Shown here one piece after another: positions 1-9,351 of a stretch of 58,783 bases of DNA. Each line of letters starts with the position of its first letter. The first letter of the stretch is position 1. The position numbers and the translations under genes are program-made. The notes under the pieces are model-generated. The model saw nothing but the letters and a program-made list of their open reading frames with translations, was not told the DNA's origin and searched no databases. The DNA comes from Kitasatospora phosalacinea (GTDB lineage: Bacteria > Actinomycetota > Actinomycetes > Streptomycetales > Streptomycetaceae), in NCBI RefSeq assembly GCF_000716545.1, contig NZ_JNWZ01000043.1, positions 1-58,783 of the forward strand, written 5' to 3'.

Positions 1-184
1 GCCTAGGGCCCACCCGCCGCCCCCCGATCCCTCACACCCCGCGCCCCGCCCGACGCGCCCCGCGTCCCGCGCCCCGCCGGCCCGGTGCGGCGGGCGGGTG
101 GTTCTGCCCCGGGGGTCCGGTACGGCCGGGTGGCCGGGGGGTACCACTGGGGTAGCGGCGTGCGGAGTGGAGAGGGGGTTGCCG
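1..184. other. Left-edge stretch with no recognisable gene
   Basis: The first part is extremely C-rich and I see no reading frame with a recognisable protein. The last 20 bases hold a purine-rich Shine-Dalgarno stretch (about 169-178) that serves the ATG at 185. The open frame that continues upstream of that ATG to 98 is probably not translated. Confidence 0.5.
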
Positions 185-1300
185 ATGTCCGGCTCGCAGG
201 CGTCGAGGGCCCGGGTGGCGCGGCGGATCGCCACCGCGGCGGCGTACGGGGGTGGTGGGCTGGGGCTGCTGGGTGCGGGTCTGGCCGGGGTGCTGCTGAC
301 CGAGAGCCGGATGGCGATCCGGGCGATCGGCATCCTGGACGGCGACCCGCCGCGCGCGGACGGCGTGTACGGCGAGGCGTTCGCCGATCCGTCCGACTCG
401 CGGGGCCCCCTGGTGCTGGCGTTCCTGGGCGATTCGACGGCCGCGGGGCTGGGCGTGCAGCGGGCGCAGGAGACCCCCGGCGCGCTGCTGGCCTCGGGGC
501 TGGCCTCGATCGCGGAGCGCCGGGTGCGGCTGGTGAACGTGGCGAAGTCGGGGGCGCGCTCGTCCGACCTGGCCCGGCAGTTGGAGCTGGCGCTGCCGCA
601 CCGGCCGGACGTCGCGGTGCTGATGATCGGCGCGAACGACGTGACCAGGCACGCCCCGGCGGCGCGCAGCGTGCGCGAGCTGGGCGAGGCGGTGGGCGTG
701 CTGGTCTCGGCGGGCTGCCACGTGGTGGTGGGCACCTGCCCGGACCTGGGCACCATCAAGCCGGTCCGGCCGCCGTTGCGCTGGGTGGCGCGGCGGCTGA
801 GCCGGCAGCTCGCGGCGGCGCAGACCATCGCGGTGGTGGAGGCGGGCGGACGGACGGTCTCGCTGGGTTCGCTGCTGGGCCCGGAGTTCGCGTCCCGGCC
901 GGAGCTGTTCGCGGCGGACCGCTACCACCCGTCCGCGCAGGGGTACGCGACGGCGTCGATGGCGCTGCTGCCTTCGCTGTGCGCGGCGCTGGAGCTGTGG
1001 CCGCAGGAGTCGCCGGCGGCCGGCGGCGCGGTGGAGCCGCAGGCGGTGCTGCCGGTGGCGGTGGCGGCCGCCGCAGCGGCCGGGCGTTCGGGCACCGAGG
1101 TGACGGCGGCCGGTCCGGCGAACGGCACCTGGCGGTGGGCGACGCTCAAGCAGCGGTTCCGGCTGGCCCTGCCGCACGGCGAGGACGCGGAGCCCGCCGG
1201 GGCGGAGCGGGCCGGGGTCGAGGGCGAGCCGGGGCGGCGGGCGATCGCGTCGGCGAACTCACATCCGGAGTCGGATGACGCCGGAGCTACCAAGCGGTAA
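185..1300 (+). CDS. SGNH/GDSL-family hydrolase, membrane-anchored
   Basis: A 371-residue protein of the SGNH hydrolase superfamily, which hydrolyses esters of lipids or sugars; the substrate cannot be told. An N-terminal hydrophobic helix (about residues 16-38) follows a basic start, so the enzyme is probably anchored with the catalytic domain outside. Block I is LGDSTAAG with nucleophile Ser84. Block III is GAND around residues 149-152, and block V is DRYH with Asp245 and His248. All catalytic elements are present. The tail after about 300 is Ala/Gly-rich and looks unstructured. ATG at 185 is chosen over the upstream frame because it has a good ribosome site and precedes the membrane helix. 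A thiolase follows 57 bp downstream on the same strand, a possible operon. Confidence 0.85.
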   Translation: MSGSQASRARVARRIATAAAYGGGGLGLLGAGLAGVLLTESRMAIRAIGILDGDPPRADGVYGEAFADPSDSRGPLVLAFLGDSTAAGLGVQRAQETPGALLASGLASIAERRVRLVNVAKSGARSSDLARQLELALPHRPDVAVLMIGANDVTRHAPAARSVRELGEAVGVLVSAGCHVVVGTCPDLGTIKPVRPPLRWVARRLSRQLAAAQTIAVVEAGGRTVSLGSLLGPEFASRPELFAADRYHPSAQGYATASMALLPSLCAALELWPQESPAAGGAVEPQAVLPVAVAAAAAAGRSGTEVTAAGPANGTWRWATLKQRFRLALPHGEDAEPAGAERAGVEGEPGRRAIASANSHPESDDAGATKR

Positions 1301-1357
1301 CTTTCCCGGGGAGATCCACCGGATCGCGTCCCGAGGTCACTCAGCGAGGAGCCCGCC

Positions 1358-2575
1358 ATGCCCGAAGCCGTCATCGTCAGCGCCGCCCGTTCGCCGATCG
1401 GCCGGGCGTTCAAGGGCTCGCTGAAGGACGTCCGCCCGGACGACCTGACCGCGCAGGTCATCGGCGCGGCGCTCGCCAAGGTCCCGCAGCTGGACCCGCG
1501 GCAGATCGACGACCTGATGCTGGGCTGCGGCCTGCCGGGCGGCGAGCAGGGCCACAACCTGGCCCGGATCGTGGCCGTCCAGATGGGCATGGACTACCTG
1601 CCGGGCGCCACGATCACCCGCTACTGCTCCTCGTCGCTGCAGACGACCCGGATGGCGCTGCACGCGATCAGGGCGGGCGAGGGCGACGTCTTCGTCTCGG
1701 CGGGCGTGGAGACGGTCTCCCGTTCGGTCAACGGCACCTCGGACGTGCCGGGCACCACCAACCCGCTGTTCGACGAGGCGCAGGCGCGCACCGGGCACCG
1801 CGCGGAGACCGGCGGCGGCGAGTGGCACGACCCGCGCGAGGACGGCCTGCTGCCGGACGCGTACATCGCGATGGGCCAGACCGCGGAGAACCTGGCGGCG
1901 CTGAAGGGGATCACCCGGGCCGAGCAGGACGAGTTCGGCGTGCGCTCGCAGAACCTGGCCGAGGCGGCGATCGAGGCCGGCTTCTGGCAGCGCGAGATCA
2001 CCCCGGTGACGCTGCCGGACGGCACGGTGGTGAGCGCGGACGACGGCCCGCGCGCGGGCGTGACGCTGGAGGGCGTCTCCGGGCTGAAGCCGGTGTTCCG
2101 CCCCGACGGCACCGTGACGGCCGGTAACTGCTGCCCGCTGAACGACGGCGCGGCCGCGCTGGTGGTCATGTCGGACACCAAGGCGCGCGAGCTGGGCATC
2201 ACCCCGCTGGCCCGGGTGGTCTCCACCGGCGTCTCGGCGCTCTCCCCGGAGATCATGGGCTACGGCCCGGTGGAGGCGTCCAGGCAGGCGCTGAAGCGGG
2301 CCGGCCTGTCGATCGGCGACATCGACCTGGTGGAGATCAACGAGGCGTTCGCGGCCCAGGTCATCCCGTCCTACCGGGACTTGGGCGTCGACCTGGACCG
2401 GCTGAACGTGAACGGCGGCGCGATCGCGGTGGGCCACCCGTTCGGCATGACCGGCGCCCGGATCACCACCACCCTGATCAACTCCCTGCAGTGGCACGAC
2501 AAGCAGTTCGGCCTGGAGACCATGTGCGTGGGCGGCGGGCAGGGCATGGCGATGGTCATCGAGCGCCTGAGCTGA
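1358..2575 (+). CDS. Thiolase family protein (acetyl-CoA C-acyltransferase)
   Basis: 405 residues, the normal length for a degradative or biosynthetic thiolase, which cleaves 3-ketoacyl-CoA with CoA or condenses acyl-CoAs. The acyl-accepting cysteine is Cys90 in TRYCSSS. The second motif is NEAFAAQ, the catalytic histidine lies in [11 protein letters not shown], and the C-terminal cysteine lies in CVGGGQG. The ATG follows a GAGGAG ribosome site. No other beta-oxidation gene is adjacent, so I cannot say whether it works in fatty-acid breakdown or in condensation. A strong terminator follows. Confidence 0.92.
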   Translation: MPEAVIVSAARSPIGRAFKGSLKDVRPDDLTAQVIGAALAKVPQLDPRQIDDLMLGCGLPGGEQGHNLARIVAVQMGMDYLPGATITRYCSSSLQTTRMALHAIRAGEGDVFVSAGVETVSRSVNGTSDVPGTTNPLFDEAQARTGHRAETGGGEWHDPREDGLLPDAYIAMGQTAENLAALKGITRAEQDEFGVRSQNLAEAAIEAGFWQREITPVTLPDGTVVSADDGPRAGVTLEGVSGLKPVFRPDGTVTAGNCCPLNDGAAALVVMSDTKARELGITPLARVVSTGVSALSPEIMGYGPVEASRQALKRAGLSIGDIDLVEINEAFAAQVIPSYRDLGVDLDRLNVNGGAIAVGHPFGMTGARITTTLINSLQWHDKQFGLETMCVGGGQGMAMVIERLS

Positions 2576-2623
2576 CCGATGTGACAGGCGTCTCACCCAT
2601 CCGGAGTGACGCTGGGTAATTGA

Positions 2624-2662
2624 GGGCCGGATCACACCGAAGGTGCGATCCGGCCCTTTTTT
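2624..2662 (+). terminator. Intrinsic terminator after the thiolase gene
   Basis: A hairpin with a stem of about 14 bp (arms GGCCGGATCACACC and GGTGCGATCCGGCC, closing on GAA) runs directly into six T. It is the only hairpin I found in this window with a textbook U-tract. Confidence 0.9.
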
Positions 2663-2853
2663 CGCCCCTCCGGGGCCGAATGTTCGACGCAGCGGATTGG
2701 ATCAACTCCGCAGCGTAGAAAGGTATTACCCAACAATTTGCGGACAAGGAGGAAAGTCACTGACAAATCCGACATCAGCCACTGCAGTAACGGCCGCCGA
2801 TACGGCAGTGTGGAGGCGTAACCCCGTTCCGCTCCTCGTTGGGAGTACGTTCC

Positions 2854-3771
2854 GTGAGCGCCGCCTTCCTCTCCCTGCTGCTGGCACTGATCGCCCTGAC
2901 CACCGCCGTCCTGTTCCACCTCCGCGCGCTGACGCGGAAGTTGGACGCGCGGCAGCCAGCCGCCCCGCAGCTGGACGAAGCGCTGATACGCCGCGCCGTC
3001 GCCGAAGCGCTGGCCACCGACCGGGAGCGGGAGATCACCGAGGCCCGGGCGTTCTGGGCCGAGCAGGAGGCGCGCGCCGCCGAGGACTCCCCGCTGTTCG
3101 ACACCCCGTTCACCACCGTCGGCGAGGACTGGCCGATCTTCTTCCCGCGCCCGACCGGCCCGCAGGACGCCGCCGACAACAACGGCGTGATGGACCCGGA
3201 GTTCGGCGAGGCGCTGCGCCACGCGCTGGAGGACCTGATCAAGGACGCCCCGGCGGACGGCGCCCCGGCCGGCGGCACCCGGACCGCGCACCCCTCGCAG
3301 GGCGGCGCCCTGCCCGCCCCCGGCGACGGCGGCGACGTGCAGGCCCGCCGGGAGGCCGACCTGCTGGCCACCGGCCTGGAGGCCGGGCTGCTGGACGCCG
3401 AGGCGGAGCCCGCGACCGCGCCCGACCCGCGCCGGCACCCCTCGCACCCGGACTTCGTGCCCAGCCCGACCCCGTCCCGCGAGTGGACCGACGACCGGCT
3501 GGCCGCGCTGGCCGAGGAGCGGATCGGCCTGACCGACGTCCGCCCCGGCCCGCTGGGCACCCTGGACGTGTACGCCTTCGCCGACGGCACCACGCTCTGC
3601 GTCGCGCCCGGCGACCGGGAGGCCGCGTACCGGCTGATCGACGCCGTCCGGGCCGGCGAGGACGTCCGGCTGCTCGGCGGGTCCCGGTTCTCCGGCTCGT
3701 ACTCGCTGACCTTCTCCACCGACGACGAGACGGTCTACGTCCTCGCCGACCGGGTGGTCGCCTCGATCTGA
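2854..3771 (+). CDS. Hypothetical protein with N-terminal membrane anchor
   Basis: 305 residues from GTG 2854, which has GGGAG eight bases upstream; a TTG at 2839 would add five residues. Residues about 3-22 form a hydrophobic helix with few charges before it, so the protein is probably a single-pass membrane protein with a cytoplasmic or extracellular body. The middle (about 120-205) is rich in Ala, Pro, Gly and Asp and looks disordered. The C-terminal 100 residues have a balanced composition and look folded. I do not recognise a family. It lies alone between two terminators. Confidence 0.75.
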   Translation: MSAAFLSLLLALIALTTAVLFHLRALTRKLDARQPAAPQLDEALIRRAVAEALATDREREITEARAFWAEQEARAAEDSPLFDTPFTTVGEDWPIFFPRPTGPQDAADNNGVMDPEFGEALRHALEDLIKDAPADGAPAGGTRTAHPSQGGALPAPGDGGDVQARREADLLATGLEAGLLDAEAEPATAPDPRRHPSHPDFVPSPTPSREWTDDRLAALAEERIGLTDVRPGPLGTLDVYAFADGTTLCVAPGDREAAYRLIDAVRAGEDVRLLGGSRFSGSYSLTFSTDDETVYVLADRVVASI

Positions 3772-3792
3772 CGGCCGCCCGCCCGCGCCCGC

Positions 3793-3846
3793 GACGGGGC
3801 GCCGACCGCCCGGCAAGGGGTTGCCCGGCCGGCTCGGCGCCCCGTC
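3793..3846. terminator. Long bidirectional hairpin between convergent genes
   Basis: The outer arms GACGGGGCGCCGA and TCGGCGCCCCGTC are a perfect 13-bp inverted repeat. An inner GGCAA/TTGCC pairing extends the structure. It sits between the ends of a plus-strand and a minus-strand gene and fits a shared terminator. Confidence 0.75.
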
Positions 3847-3871
3847 GGCGCGTCCGGCTCCTGACGGGACG

Positions 3872-4213
3872 TCAGGCGGTGAGCCGATCGGTGGCCTCGA
3901 CGTCGGCGAGCGCGGCGGCCAGCGCCCCGGGGTGCCCGTCGCCCGCGGCGAGCGCCAGGTCGTGCCCGGTGACGGCGAGTTGGTCGCCCACCGCGAACGC
4001 CCCGCAGTCCGGCACCTCCAGCGCGGGCAGCCCCTCCAGCGCGCGTCCCGCGTCCGCCAGCCGCCGGGCCAGGGCGAGCACGGCGGCGGCCCGGGACGGG
4101 TACCCGGGGACGGCGCCCAGCAGGCGGCTCTGCGGCATCGCCCGGAAGCGGTCGGCGAGCCGGTCGACGGCGGTGGTCAGCCGCGCGGCGGCGGCGGGCA
4201 GTTGCTCGGACAT
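3872..4213 (-). CDS. Hypothetical protein, 113 aa
   Basis: A small, Ala/Leu-rich, mostly helical soluble protein with no signal peptide or membrane segment. The N-terminal half (AAARLTTAVDRLADRF onward) looks like a helical bundle. No catalytic motif is visible and I do not recognise the family. GC-biased third positions and a clean ATG start support it as a real gene. It lies between a bidirectional terminator and the terminator of the next minus-strand gene, so it is probably transcribed alone. Confidence 0.6.
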   Translation of the reverse strand: MSEQLPAAAARLTTAVDRLADRFRAMPQSRLLGAVPGYPSRAAAVLALARRLADAGRALEGLPALEVPDCGAFAVGDQLAVTGHDLALAAGDGHPGALAAALADVEATDRLTA

Positions 4214-4260
4214 GCCCCGAGACTAGCCAACCGCCCCGCCCTGTCCCGGCCGGGAACGGC

Positions 4261-4302
4261 CGCGGCGGGCCCCGGAGGAACGTTCCCCCGGGGCCCGCCG
4301 CG
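4261..4302 (-). terminator. Terminator hairpin after the Bax-inhibitor-like gene
   Basis: A perfect 15-bp inverted repeat (4261-4275 against 4288-4302) with a 12-base loop lies just past the stop codon. It has no T-run, as is usual in this genus. Confidence 0.75.
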
Positions 4303-4321
4303 GGTGTGCGCCGGGCGCGGG

Positions 4322-5188
4322 TCAGTCGTCGCCGCGCAGGATGGCGATCAGGCGCAGCATCTCCATGTAGATCCACACCAGCGACAGCGTCAGGCCGAAG
4401 GCGGCCCGCCAGGCCTCCTTCTCGGGGGCGCCCATCCGGATGCCCTCCTCGATCTCGGCGTAGTCGAGGGTGAGGAAGAACGCGCCGAGGGCGATGCCGA
4501 CCAGGCCGACCAGGATGCCCAACGGGCCGGAGCGCAGGCCGAAGTCGGCGCCGAAGGCCATCGCCACCACGTTGACCAGCATCAGCAGCACGAAGCCGAT
4601 GGCGATCGAGATGCCGATCCGGGTGTACCGGGGGGTGACCCGGATCCGGCCGCTCTTGTAGGCGAACAGCGTCGCCGCGAAGACCGCCGAGGTGCCCAGC
4701 ACGGCCTGGATCGCGATGCCCGGCCAGAACGTCTCGAAGGCCTTGCTGATCGCGCCGAGGAAGAAGCCCTCGAGCGCCGCGTAGGCCAGGATCAGACCGG
4801 GGTTGACGCTGCGCTTGAAGCTGACCACCAGGCCGATGACCATCGCGACCAGGGCCGCGCCGATCGCCGGGGCGAAGTTGTCCATCGGCACGGTGAACCA
4901 GGCCACCGCGCCGAAGGCGACCAGGGTCAGCAGCGTCATGGCCGTCCGGGCGACCACGTCGTCCATGGTCATCCGGCCGGTCTGGAGCGGGCCGGCGGAC
5001 GGGGCCTCGTACATGCCCGCGAGCTGTTCGTCCGTCAACGGCGGCTGTCCGGCGCCCTGGTGGCCCGCGTACGGGTTGCCGTAGGCCTGCTGGCCCGGCT
5101 GGCCGGCCGTCTGCGTGCCGAACCCCGCGTACTGGTTGTCGCGGGTGAAGGACCCCTCCCGCGAGAAGACCGGGTTCCTGCTTCTCAT
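4322..5188 (-). CDS. Bax inhibitor-1/YccA-like membrane protein
   Basis: 288 residues. The first about 85 residues are cytoplasmic and rich in Gly, Gln, Pro and Tyr. Seven hydrophobic segments follow, ending in a charged tail, the topology of the BI-1/YccA (UPF0005) family. Family members act as membrane calcium leak channels or protease-associated proteins; the bacterial role is mostly unknown. The acidic cluster near the last helices (TLDYAEIEEGIRMG) resembles the pH-sensing Asp region of BI-1 proteins. The start is the ATG at 5188; the far longer frame upstream is a high-GC artefact. It is divergent from the cyclophilin gene. Confidence 0.88.
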   Translation of the reverse strand: MRSRNPVFSREGSFTRDNQYAGFGTQTAGQPGQQAYGNPYAGHQGAGQPPLTDEQLAGMYEAPSAGPLQTGRMTMDDVVARTAMTLLTLVAFGAVAWFTVPMDNFAPAIGAALVAMVIGLVVSFKRSVNPGLILAYAALEGFFLGAISKAFETFWPGIAIQAVLGTSAVFAATLFAYKSGRIRVTPRYTRIGISIAIGFVLLMLVNVVAMAFGADFGLRSGPLGILVGLVGIALGAFFLTLDYAEIEEGIRMGAPEKEAWRAAFGLTLSLVWIYMEMLRLIAILRGDD

Positions 5189-5356
5189 CACATTCCTTCC
5201 GGGGCGGCACGGCACCACCCACACAGAGCACAAGAGTAATGGTTTGGCAAAGTATTCCGCGTCGGTCGTGAGGATGATCCCGTGTCGCCTGCGCGGGTGG
5301 CCGTGGAAGGGGCAGGGTGGGTGGCGCACCTGACGCATACCCAGAAAGGCGGCCCC

Positions 5357-5884
5357 ATGGCCGAGGAACTGTACGCCACTCTGAAGACCAACAAGGGCGA
5401 CATCGAGGTACGGTTGCTGCCGAACCACGCCCCCAAGACGGTCAAGAACTTCGTGGAGCTGGCGACGGGTGAGCGCCAGTGGACCGACCCGAACACCGGG
5501 CAGCCGAGCAACGCCCCGCTGTACGACGGCACGGTCTTCCACCGGGTGATCCAGGGGTTCATGATCCAGGGCGGCGACCCGCTGGGCAATGGCACCGGGG
5601 GCCCGGGTTACGAGTTCGCCGACGAGTTCCACCCGGACCTGGCGTTCACCAAGCCGTACCTGCTGGCGATGGCCAACGCGGGCCCGGGCACCAACGGTTC
5701 GCAGTTCTTCGTCACGGTCGGCGCCACCACCTGGCTGACCGGCAAGCACACCATCTTCGGCGAGGTCACCGACGCGGCCAGCCAGAAGGTGGTGGACGCC
5801 ATCGCCAACACCGACACCAACCCGCGCAACGACCGCCCGGTGCAGGACGTGGTGATCGAGAAGGTCGTCATCGAGACCCGCTGA
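5357..5884 (+). CDS. Peptidyl-prolyl cis-trans isomerase, cyclophilin type
   Basis: 175 residues, a single cyclophilin domain without signal peptide, so a cytoplasmic protein-folding helper that isomerises Xaa-Pro bonds. The active-site run FHRVIQGFMIQGGD holds the catalytic Arg, with MANAGPGTNGSQFF following, both intact. The ATG at 5357 is preceded by AGAAAGG. An in-frame GTG further upstream would add 25 residues that do not fit the family. It is divergent from the BI-1-like gene. Confidence 0.93.
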   Translation: MAEELYATLKTNKGDIEVRLLPNHAPKTVKNFVELATGERQWTDPNTGQPSNAPLYDGTVFHRVIQGFMIQGGDPLGNGTGGPGYEFADEFHPDLAFTKPYLLAMANAGPGTNGSQFFVTVGATTWLTGKHTIFGEVTDAASQKVVDAIANTDTNPRNDRPVQDVVIEKVVIETR

Positions 5885-5900
5885 CGCCCCCCGGCACGCG

Positions 5901-5936
5901 GGAGCCGCCCGTCCCGGTCCCGGGGCGGGCGGCTCC
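5901..5936. terminator. Bidirectional hairpin between cyclophilin and ABC permease genes
   Basis: Perfect arms GGAGCCGCCCG (5901-5911) and CGGGCGGCTCC (5926-5936) lie between two convergent genes. Confidence 0.7.
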
Positions 5937-5946
5937 GTGCGCGGCG

Positions 5947-8511
5947 TCAGTCGGTCTTGATGCTGCTCAGGATGTCCAGCCGGGAGGCCCGGCGGGCCGG
6001 CCAGAGCGCGGCGACCATGCCGACCAGGGCGGCCAGGCCGAGGAAGAGGAGCACGCTGCCGTACGGGATCACGGTGGTCAGTCCCTTCAGTTCGGAGGCC
6101 AGGACGCGGGTCGCGGCCCAGGCCAGGAAGCAGCCGAGCAGGACGCCGATCAGGGCGCCGAAGACCGAGATCACCACCGACTCCAGGCGGATCATCCGCT
6201 TGATGCCGCGCCGCTCCAGGCCGATCGCCCGCAGCATGCCGATCTCGCGCTTGCGCTCGAACACCGACATGGCGAGCGTGTTGATCACGCCGAGGACGGC
6301 GACGATCACCGCCATGCCGAGCAGGCCGTACATCAGGTTGAGCATGGTCGAGATGATCCGGCTGAACTCGTCGACCATGTCCTTCAGGGTGCGGACCTCC
6401 ATCACCGGGTTGCGGCCGGTGGCGTCCTTGATGGACTGCTTCAGTGCGGCGGTCGGGCCGTCGGCGCCCTTCACCAGGATCTGCTGGACCAGCGGGTGGG
6501 CGTCGTGGCTCTCGATCAGCCGGTTGGACGCCACGATCGGGGAGACGCCGTCGTTGCGCTCGAAGACGCCGCCGACGGTGAGCGTCACGGGCCCGCCCTG
6601 GTCCGCGGTGGCCCGCAGGGTGGAGCCGACCGAGAGCCGGTGCTTGGTGGCGAACTCGTCGTTGACCAGGACCTGGTCCTGCCCGAGGGCCGCGGTGGAG
6701 CCGGACTTCATCGTCAGGTTGACCAACTGGTCGAAGGCGGCGGCGTCGTAGCCCTCGATGGCGCGGCTGCCGCCCACCCCCTCGATGTCCCACCAGACGT
6801 TGTCGACCTGGCTGGCCGCCTTCACCCCGTCCGCCTTGGCGACCAGGCCGGTCAGGTCGGTGGACAGCTCGCGGCCGTCGGCCATGCCGACCACGTAGTC
6901 GGCCTTCATCGAGCTGCCGACCATCGAGGTGACGGCGCTGGTGACCGAGTTGCCGATCACGGTCAGCGCGGTGACCAGGGTCAGGCCGATGGTGAGCGCG
7001 GCCGCGGTGCTGGCGGTGCGGCGCGGGTTGCGCACCGCGTTCAGCCGGGCCAGCTTGCCGGGGGTGCCGAACACCCTGGCCAGCACCGGGCCGACCAGCG
7101 CGATCACCGGGCGCGACAGCAGCGGCAGCAGCACGAACACGCCGATCAGGGTGAGCGGGGCACCCAGCTCCAGCATGTGCTGGGCGTTCGAGCCCTCGCC
7201 GTTGGCGCCGGCCAGGATCAGGCCCAGGCCGGAGCCGGCCACCAGCACGCCGATCGAGTTGCGGATCAGCAGGCCGCGCTGGGTGCTGGGCTGGTCGCCG
7301 CTGCTCATCGCCGCCACCGGGGGGATCCGGGAGGCCCGGACGGCGGGCAGCAGCGCGGACAGCACGGTGACCACCACGCCGGTCACCAGGGTGCCGACGA
7401 CCGTCACCGGGGCGATCACCAGGGAGCCGGTGGGCAGGCCCTCGTTGAAGGCGTGCAGCAGGGACTGCAGGCCCGCGCCGATGCCGACGCCCGCGAGCAG
7501 GCCGCCGACGGAGGCGACCACGCCGATGGCGAGCGCCTCGACCAGCACCGACTTGGTGACCTGGCCGCGGCTGGCGCCGACCGCCCGCAGCAGCGCCAAC
7601 TCCTTGATGCGCTGGGCGATCAGCATGGTGAAGGTGTTGACGATGATGAAGATGCCGACGAACAGCGAGATCCCGGCGAACACCAGCAGCATGGTCTTCA
7701 TGCCGCTGACCGAGTCGGCGACCATCCTGGTCTGCTCGTCCTTGAGCTCCTGGCCGGTCTTCAGCTCGGTGCCCTCGGCGGGGGCCTTCGCCCGTGCCTG
7801 GTCGAGCAGTTGGGCCTCGGTGGTGCCGGCCTTGGCGGTCAGCACCACGGAGCTGAACCGGCCCGGCTCCAGCAGTTCGCGCTGGGCGGTGGCGGTGTCC
7901 ATCAGCACCAGGGTGCCGCCGGAGGTGACCTGCGGGTCGTCGGTGGTGAAGACGCCGGTGAGCACCGCGTCCCGGGCGGCGCCGTTGCCGGCCACCCGGA
8001 CGGTGTCGCCGACGTGGTAGCCGGCCTTGTCGGCGGCCTGCCGGTTCAGCGCGATCTCGCCGCCGGTGCGCGGGCCGCGGCCCTCGGCCATCGGGTAGCG
8101 GGTGTCGGCTCCGGAGCCGTCCGGGACGAAGTTGGCGCCGCGGGCGCTCCACGCCTGGCCGACCAGGTTGCCCTTCTTGTCGGCGACGGCGGTGAAGCCG
8201 GAGACCACGCCGCGGGCGCGCTCGGCGCCGGGCAGCGCGGCCAGCTGCTCGACGGTGGCCCCGGTCAGCGAGGCCCGCTCCTTCGGCTGGTCGTCGCCGC
8301 CGGTCGGGCCGCCGCCGTCCGCGCCGGTGGCGGAGACCAGCACCGAGACGTCCGAGAAGCTGGTGGAGTAACTGTCGCGCATGGCCCGGCCCATGGTGTC
8401 GGAGAACACCAGGGTGCCGGCCACGAAGGCGGTGCCGAGCAGCACGGCCAGCGCCGTCATCAGGAGTCGGCCCTTGTGGGCCAGCACGTTGCGCAGTGCG
8501 GTGCGATACAT
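5947..8511 (-). CDS. ABC transporter permease, FtsX/MacB-like, duplicated core
   Basis: 854 residues. An N-terminal membrane helix (about 15-37) is followed by an extracellular MacB-type domain (about 40-260). Then comes a first FtsX block of three helices (about 270-390), more helices around 415-485, a second extracellular domain (about 510-720) and a second FtsX block (about 725-845). This is the ten-helix, double-FtsX layout of actinobacterial exporters thought to use ATP to drive periplasmic or extracytoplasmic work rather than classical transport. The cargo is unknown. Its ATPase lies 66 bp upstream in the same direction. Confidence 0.9.
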   Translation of the reverse strand: MYRTALRNVLAHKGRLLMTALAVLLGTAFVAGTLVFSDTMGRAMRDSYSTSFSDVSVLVSATGADGGGPTGGDDQPKERASLTGATVEQLAALPGAERARGVVSGFTAVADKKGNLVGQAWSARGANFVPDGSGADTRYPMAEGRGPRTGGEIALNRQAADKAGYHVGDTVRVAGNGAARDAVLTGVFTTDDPQVTSGGTLVLMDTATAQRELLEPGRFSSVVLTAKAGTTEAQLLDQARAKAPAEGTELKTGQELKDEQTRMVADSVSGMKTMLLVFAGISLFVGIFIIVNTFTMLIAQRIKELALLRAVGASRGQVTKSVLVEALAIGVVASVGGLLAGVGIGAGLQSLLHAFNEGLPTGSLVIAPVTVVGTLVTGVVVTVLSALLPAVRASRIPPVAAMSSGDQPSTQRGLLIRNSIGVLVAGSGLGLILAGANGEGSNAQHMLELGAPLTLIGVFVLLPLLSRPVIALVGPVLARVFGTPGKLARLNAVRNPRRTASTAAALTIGLTLVTALTVIGNSVTSAVTSMVGSSMKADYVVGMADGRELSTDLTGLVAKADGVKAASQVDNVWWDIEGVGGSRAIEGYDAAAFDQLVNLTMKSGSTAALGQDQVLVNDEFATKHRLSVGSTLRATADQGGPVTLTVGGVFERNDGVSPIVASNRLIESHDAHPLVQQILVKGADGPTAALKQSIKDATGRNPVMEVRTLKDMVDEFSRIISTMLNLMYGLLGMAVIVAVLGVINTLAMSVFERKREIGMLRAIGLERRGIKRMIRLESVVISVFGALIGVLLGCFLAWAATRVLASELKGLTTVIPYGSVLLFLGLAALVGMVAALWPARRASRLDILSSIKTD

Positions 8512-8577
8512 GGGGTCAGTCCCGGGGAGGTGGGTGCGGTAGGTGGCGGCGGGGCCCGGCGAGCGGGCGGCGGGCCG

Positions 8578-9351
8578 TCAGCTGGTGCGGCCCTTGGCGT
8601 CGAAGCGGCGCATCCGGTCCAGGACGGTGTCGGCGGTGGGGCGGTGCAGCTCGTCGACGATCCGGCCGTCGGCCAGGAACACCACCCGGTCCGCGTACGA
8701 GGCGGCCACCGGGTCGTGCGTCACCATCACCACGGTCTGGCCGAGTTCGCGCACCGAGTTGCGCAGGAAGGAGAGGATCTCCGCGCCGGAGCGGGAGTCC
8801 AGGTTGCCGGTGGGCTCGTCGGCGAAGATGATCTCCGGCTTGGAGGCCAGCGCCCGGGCGCACGCCACCCGCTGCTGCTGGCCGCCCGACAGCTGGGCGG
8901 GCCGGTGCGAGAGCCGGCCGGACAGGCCGACGGTCTCCACCACCCGGTCCAGCCAGGCCCGGTCGACCTTGGTGCCGGCGATGTCCATCGGCAGCGTGAT
9001 GTTCTCCAGCGCGGTCAGCGTGGGCAGCAGGTTGAACGCCTGGAAGACGAAGCCGATCTTGTCCCGGCGCAGCTTGGTCAGCTGCTTGTCCTTCAGCCCG
9101 ACCAGCTCGGTGTCGCCGATGGTGGCCGACCCGGAGGTGACCTTGTCCAGCCCGGCCATGCAGTGCATCAGCGTCGACTTGCCGGAGCCGGACGGGCCCA
9201 TGATCGCGGTGAACTCGCCCTGCCCGAAGGCGACCGAGACGTCGTCCAGCGCCACGACCCTGGTCTCGCCCTCGCCGTAGACCTTGTTCAGGCCGGTGGC
9301 GCGGGCCGCCGCCAGGCCGGTGTGGGCTGCGTACGCGGTCGAGGTGCTCAC
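8578..9351 (-). CDS. ABC transporter ATP-binding protein, MacB/LolD type
   Basis: 257 residues. Walker A is GPSGSGKST, the signature is LSGGQQQR and Walker B is IIFADEPTGNLD, the TGNLD ending typical of LolD/MacB ATPases that pair with FtsX-type permeases. The GTG at 9351 has AAGGAG upstream on the minus strand and fits family length; longer frames do not. It forms a two-gene operon with the permease and powers it from the cytoplasmic face. Confidence 0.93.
   Translation of the reverse strand: MSTSTAYAAHTGLAAARATGLNKVYGEGETRVVALDDVSVAFGQGEFTAIMGPSGSGKSTLMHCMAGLDKVTSGSATIGDTELVGLKDKQLTKLRRDKIGFVFQAFNLLPTLTALENITLPMDIAGTKVDRAWLDRVVETVGLSGRLSHRPAQLSGGQQQRVACARALASKPEIIFADEPTGNLDSRSGAEILSFLRNSVRELGQTVVMVTHDPVAASYADRVVFLADGRIVDELHRPTADTVLDRMRRFDAKGRTS

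Noticed and set aside
4322..8152. A 1276-codon open frame on the minus strand covering two genes
   Set aside because: Only its C-terminal 288 residues are a real protein. The rest is Arg/Gly/Pro-rich shadow of the ABC permease and cyclophilin genes in another frame.
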